A stretch of 17,089 nucleotides of DNA from NCBI GenBank assembly GCA_022843345.1, contig JALHNW010000007.1:1-17089 (forward strand), given 5' to 3'. Position numbers and translations under genes: made by a program. The notes under the pieces were generated by a model. It saw nothing but the letters and a program-made list of their open reading frames with translations, had not been told where the DNA came from and ran no database searches. The stretch comes from Rubritepida sp. GTDB lineage: Bacteria; Pseudomonadota; Alphaproteobacteria; Acetobacterales; Acetobacteraceae. Shown in pieces: positions 16,726 through 17,089 of this stretch. Every line of letters starts with the position of its first letter. The stretch's first letter is position 1.

Positions 16726-16770
16726 CCAACACACTCGGACGCGCGCAAGTCCCAACACGTGACCCAACAT
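16726..16770 (-). repeat. Three CCAACA direct repeats upstream of the integrase
   Basis: CCAACAC at 16726-16732, CCAACAC at 16752-16758 and CCAACAT at 16764-16770 read as GTGTTGG/ATGTTGG on the coding strand just ahead of the integrase ATG. Clustered direct repeats beside an integrase gene are typical of arm-type integrase sites. The link here is inference. Confidence 0.4.
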
Positions 16771-16987
16771 GGCGAGCTGGATCGGGATGGACGGTGGTGG
16801 ACGCCAGCAACGCCAAGACCGAAAAAATTCGCAGTACACTAGCTTTTCCAGCGTCCAGGCTGTACCGTCCCGTTCCACCGCCTTCCGCGATGAGCAGACA
16901 CCCTGTCCGCCAGTTCCCATACGAGCCGTGCTCTCCGCCTGACCGAGGGCCGCGCTGGGTGGCAGGTTTCCTGGGGTTTTTGGGGCA

Positions 16988-17063
16988 GACCTGTTGACTG
17001 GCAGGACGCGGAGAAGCCCGAAAGTCGCTCTCCGGAGGCCAATTCTCTCCGGACCTGCTGACT
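16988..17063. repeat. Short imperfect direct repeats near the window end
   Basis: GACCTGTTGACT (16988-16999) and GACCTGCTGACT (17052-17063) differ at one base. Between and overlapping them, CTCTCCGGA occurs at 17028-17036 and 17045-17053. They could be recombinase-binding repeats or chance. Confidence 0.3.
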
Positions 17064-17089
17064 TGGGCGTTTCAGTACGGAACTCAAAA

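Larger units (their letters stand above)
16713..17089. other. Non-coding region upstream of the integrase
   Basis: No convincing gene or tRNA is seen. An 82-codon minus-strand reading frame (16839-17087) has no recognisable motif and is probably spurious. The region holds short repeats near the integrase start and near the window end. It is the likely place for the integrase promoter and recombinase-binding sites. An attachment site is expected in or beyond it, but I cannot identify one. Confidence 0.5.

Noticed and set aside
16839..17087. 82-codon minus-strand reading frame at the window end
   Set aside because: It has no motif, a poor start context and overlapping short repeats. It is probably non-coding.
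16713..17089. A tRNA gene as the integration target beside the P4-type integrase
   Set aside because: No T-arm GTTCGA-type motif or cloverleaf pattern was seen on either strand. The target may lie outside the window.

Overview
The window is high-GC DNA (roughly two thirds G+C or more by eye). Gene order and protein families suggest a Pseudomonadota bacterium. An alphaproteobacterial host such as an Acetobacteraceae-like organism is only a guess. The dominant content is one apparently complete type I-C (Dvulg) CRISPR-Cas locus lying between two tyrosine recombinases, which looks like an accessory island.

Layout from left to right. (1) 1-552 (+): the catalytic half of a tyrosine recombinase, probably cut by the window edge. 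(2) 553-679: a short non-coding trailer. (3) 680-5969: a CRISPR array of 81 repeats (32 bp) and 80 spacers (32-36 bp), transcribed on the minus strand. Its decayed end is at 680. The first repeat together with the sequence after it forms a plus-strand intrinsic terminator facing the recombinase. (4) 5970-6150: the leader. (5) 6151-13988 (-): cas3, cas5c, cas8c (with a probable internal cas11c), cas7, cas4, cas1 and cas2, most of them overlapping or a few bases apart. A 149-bp gap between cas3 and cas5c holds a perfect TGTGA-N6-TCACA palindrome. (6) 13989-14149: the cas3 upstream region, with a 17-bp perfect inverted repeat. (7) 14150-14635 (-): a winged helix-turn-helix protein co-oriented with cas3. 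(8) 14897-15384: a free-standing unit made of a strong promoter, a 20-bp palindrome, a 114-codon unknown gene and a terminator. (9) 15420-16712 (-): a P4-type integrase, followed to 17089 by non-coding DNA with short repeats.

How the parts work together. By family knowledge, Cas1, Cas2 and Cas4 acquire spacers at the leader end near 5969. Cas5c cuts the minus-strand pre-crRNA. Cas5c, Cas7, Cas8c and Cas11c form the Cascade complex. Cas3 degrades bound targets. Every expected motif I looked for is present, and 80 of the 81 repeats look identical by eye, so the system appears intact. The least ordinary parts are regulatory: the terminator guarding the array trailer, the operator-like palindromes before cas3 and cas5c, the adjacent HTH gene, and the self-contained 114-aa gene.
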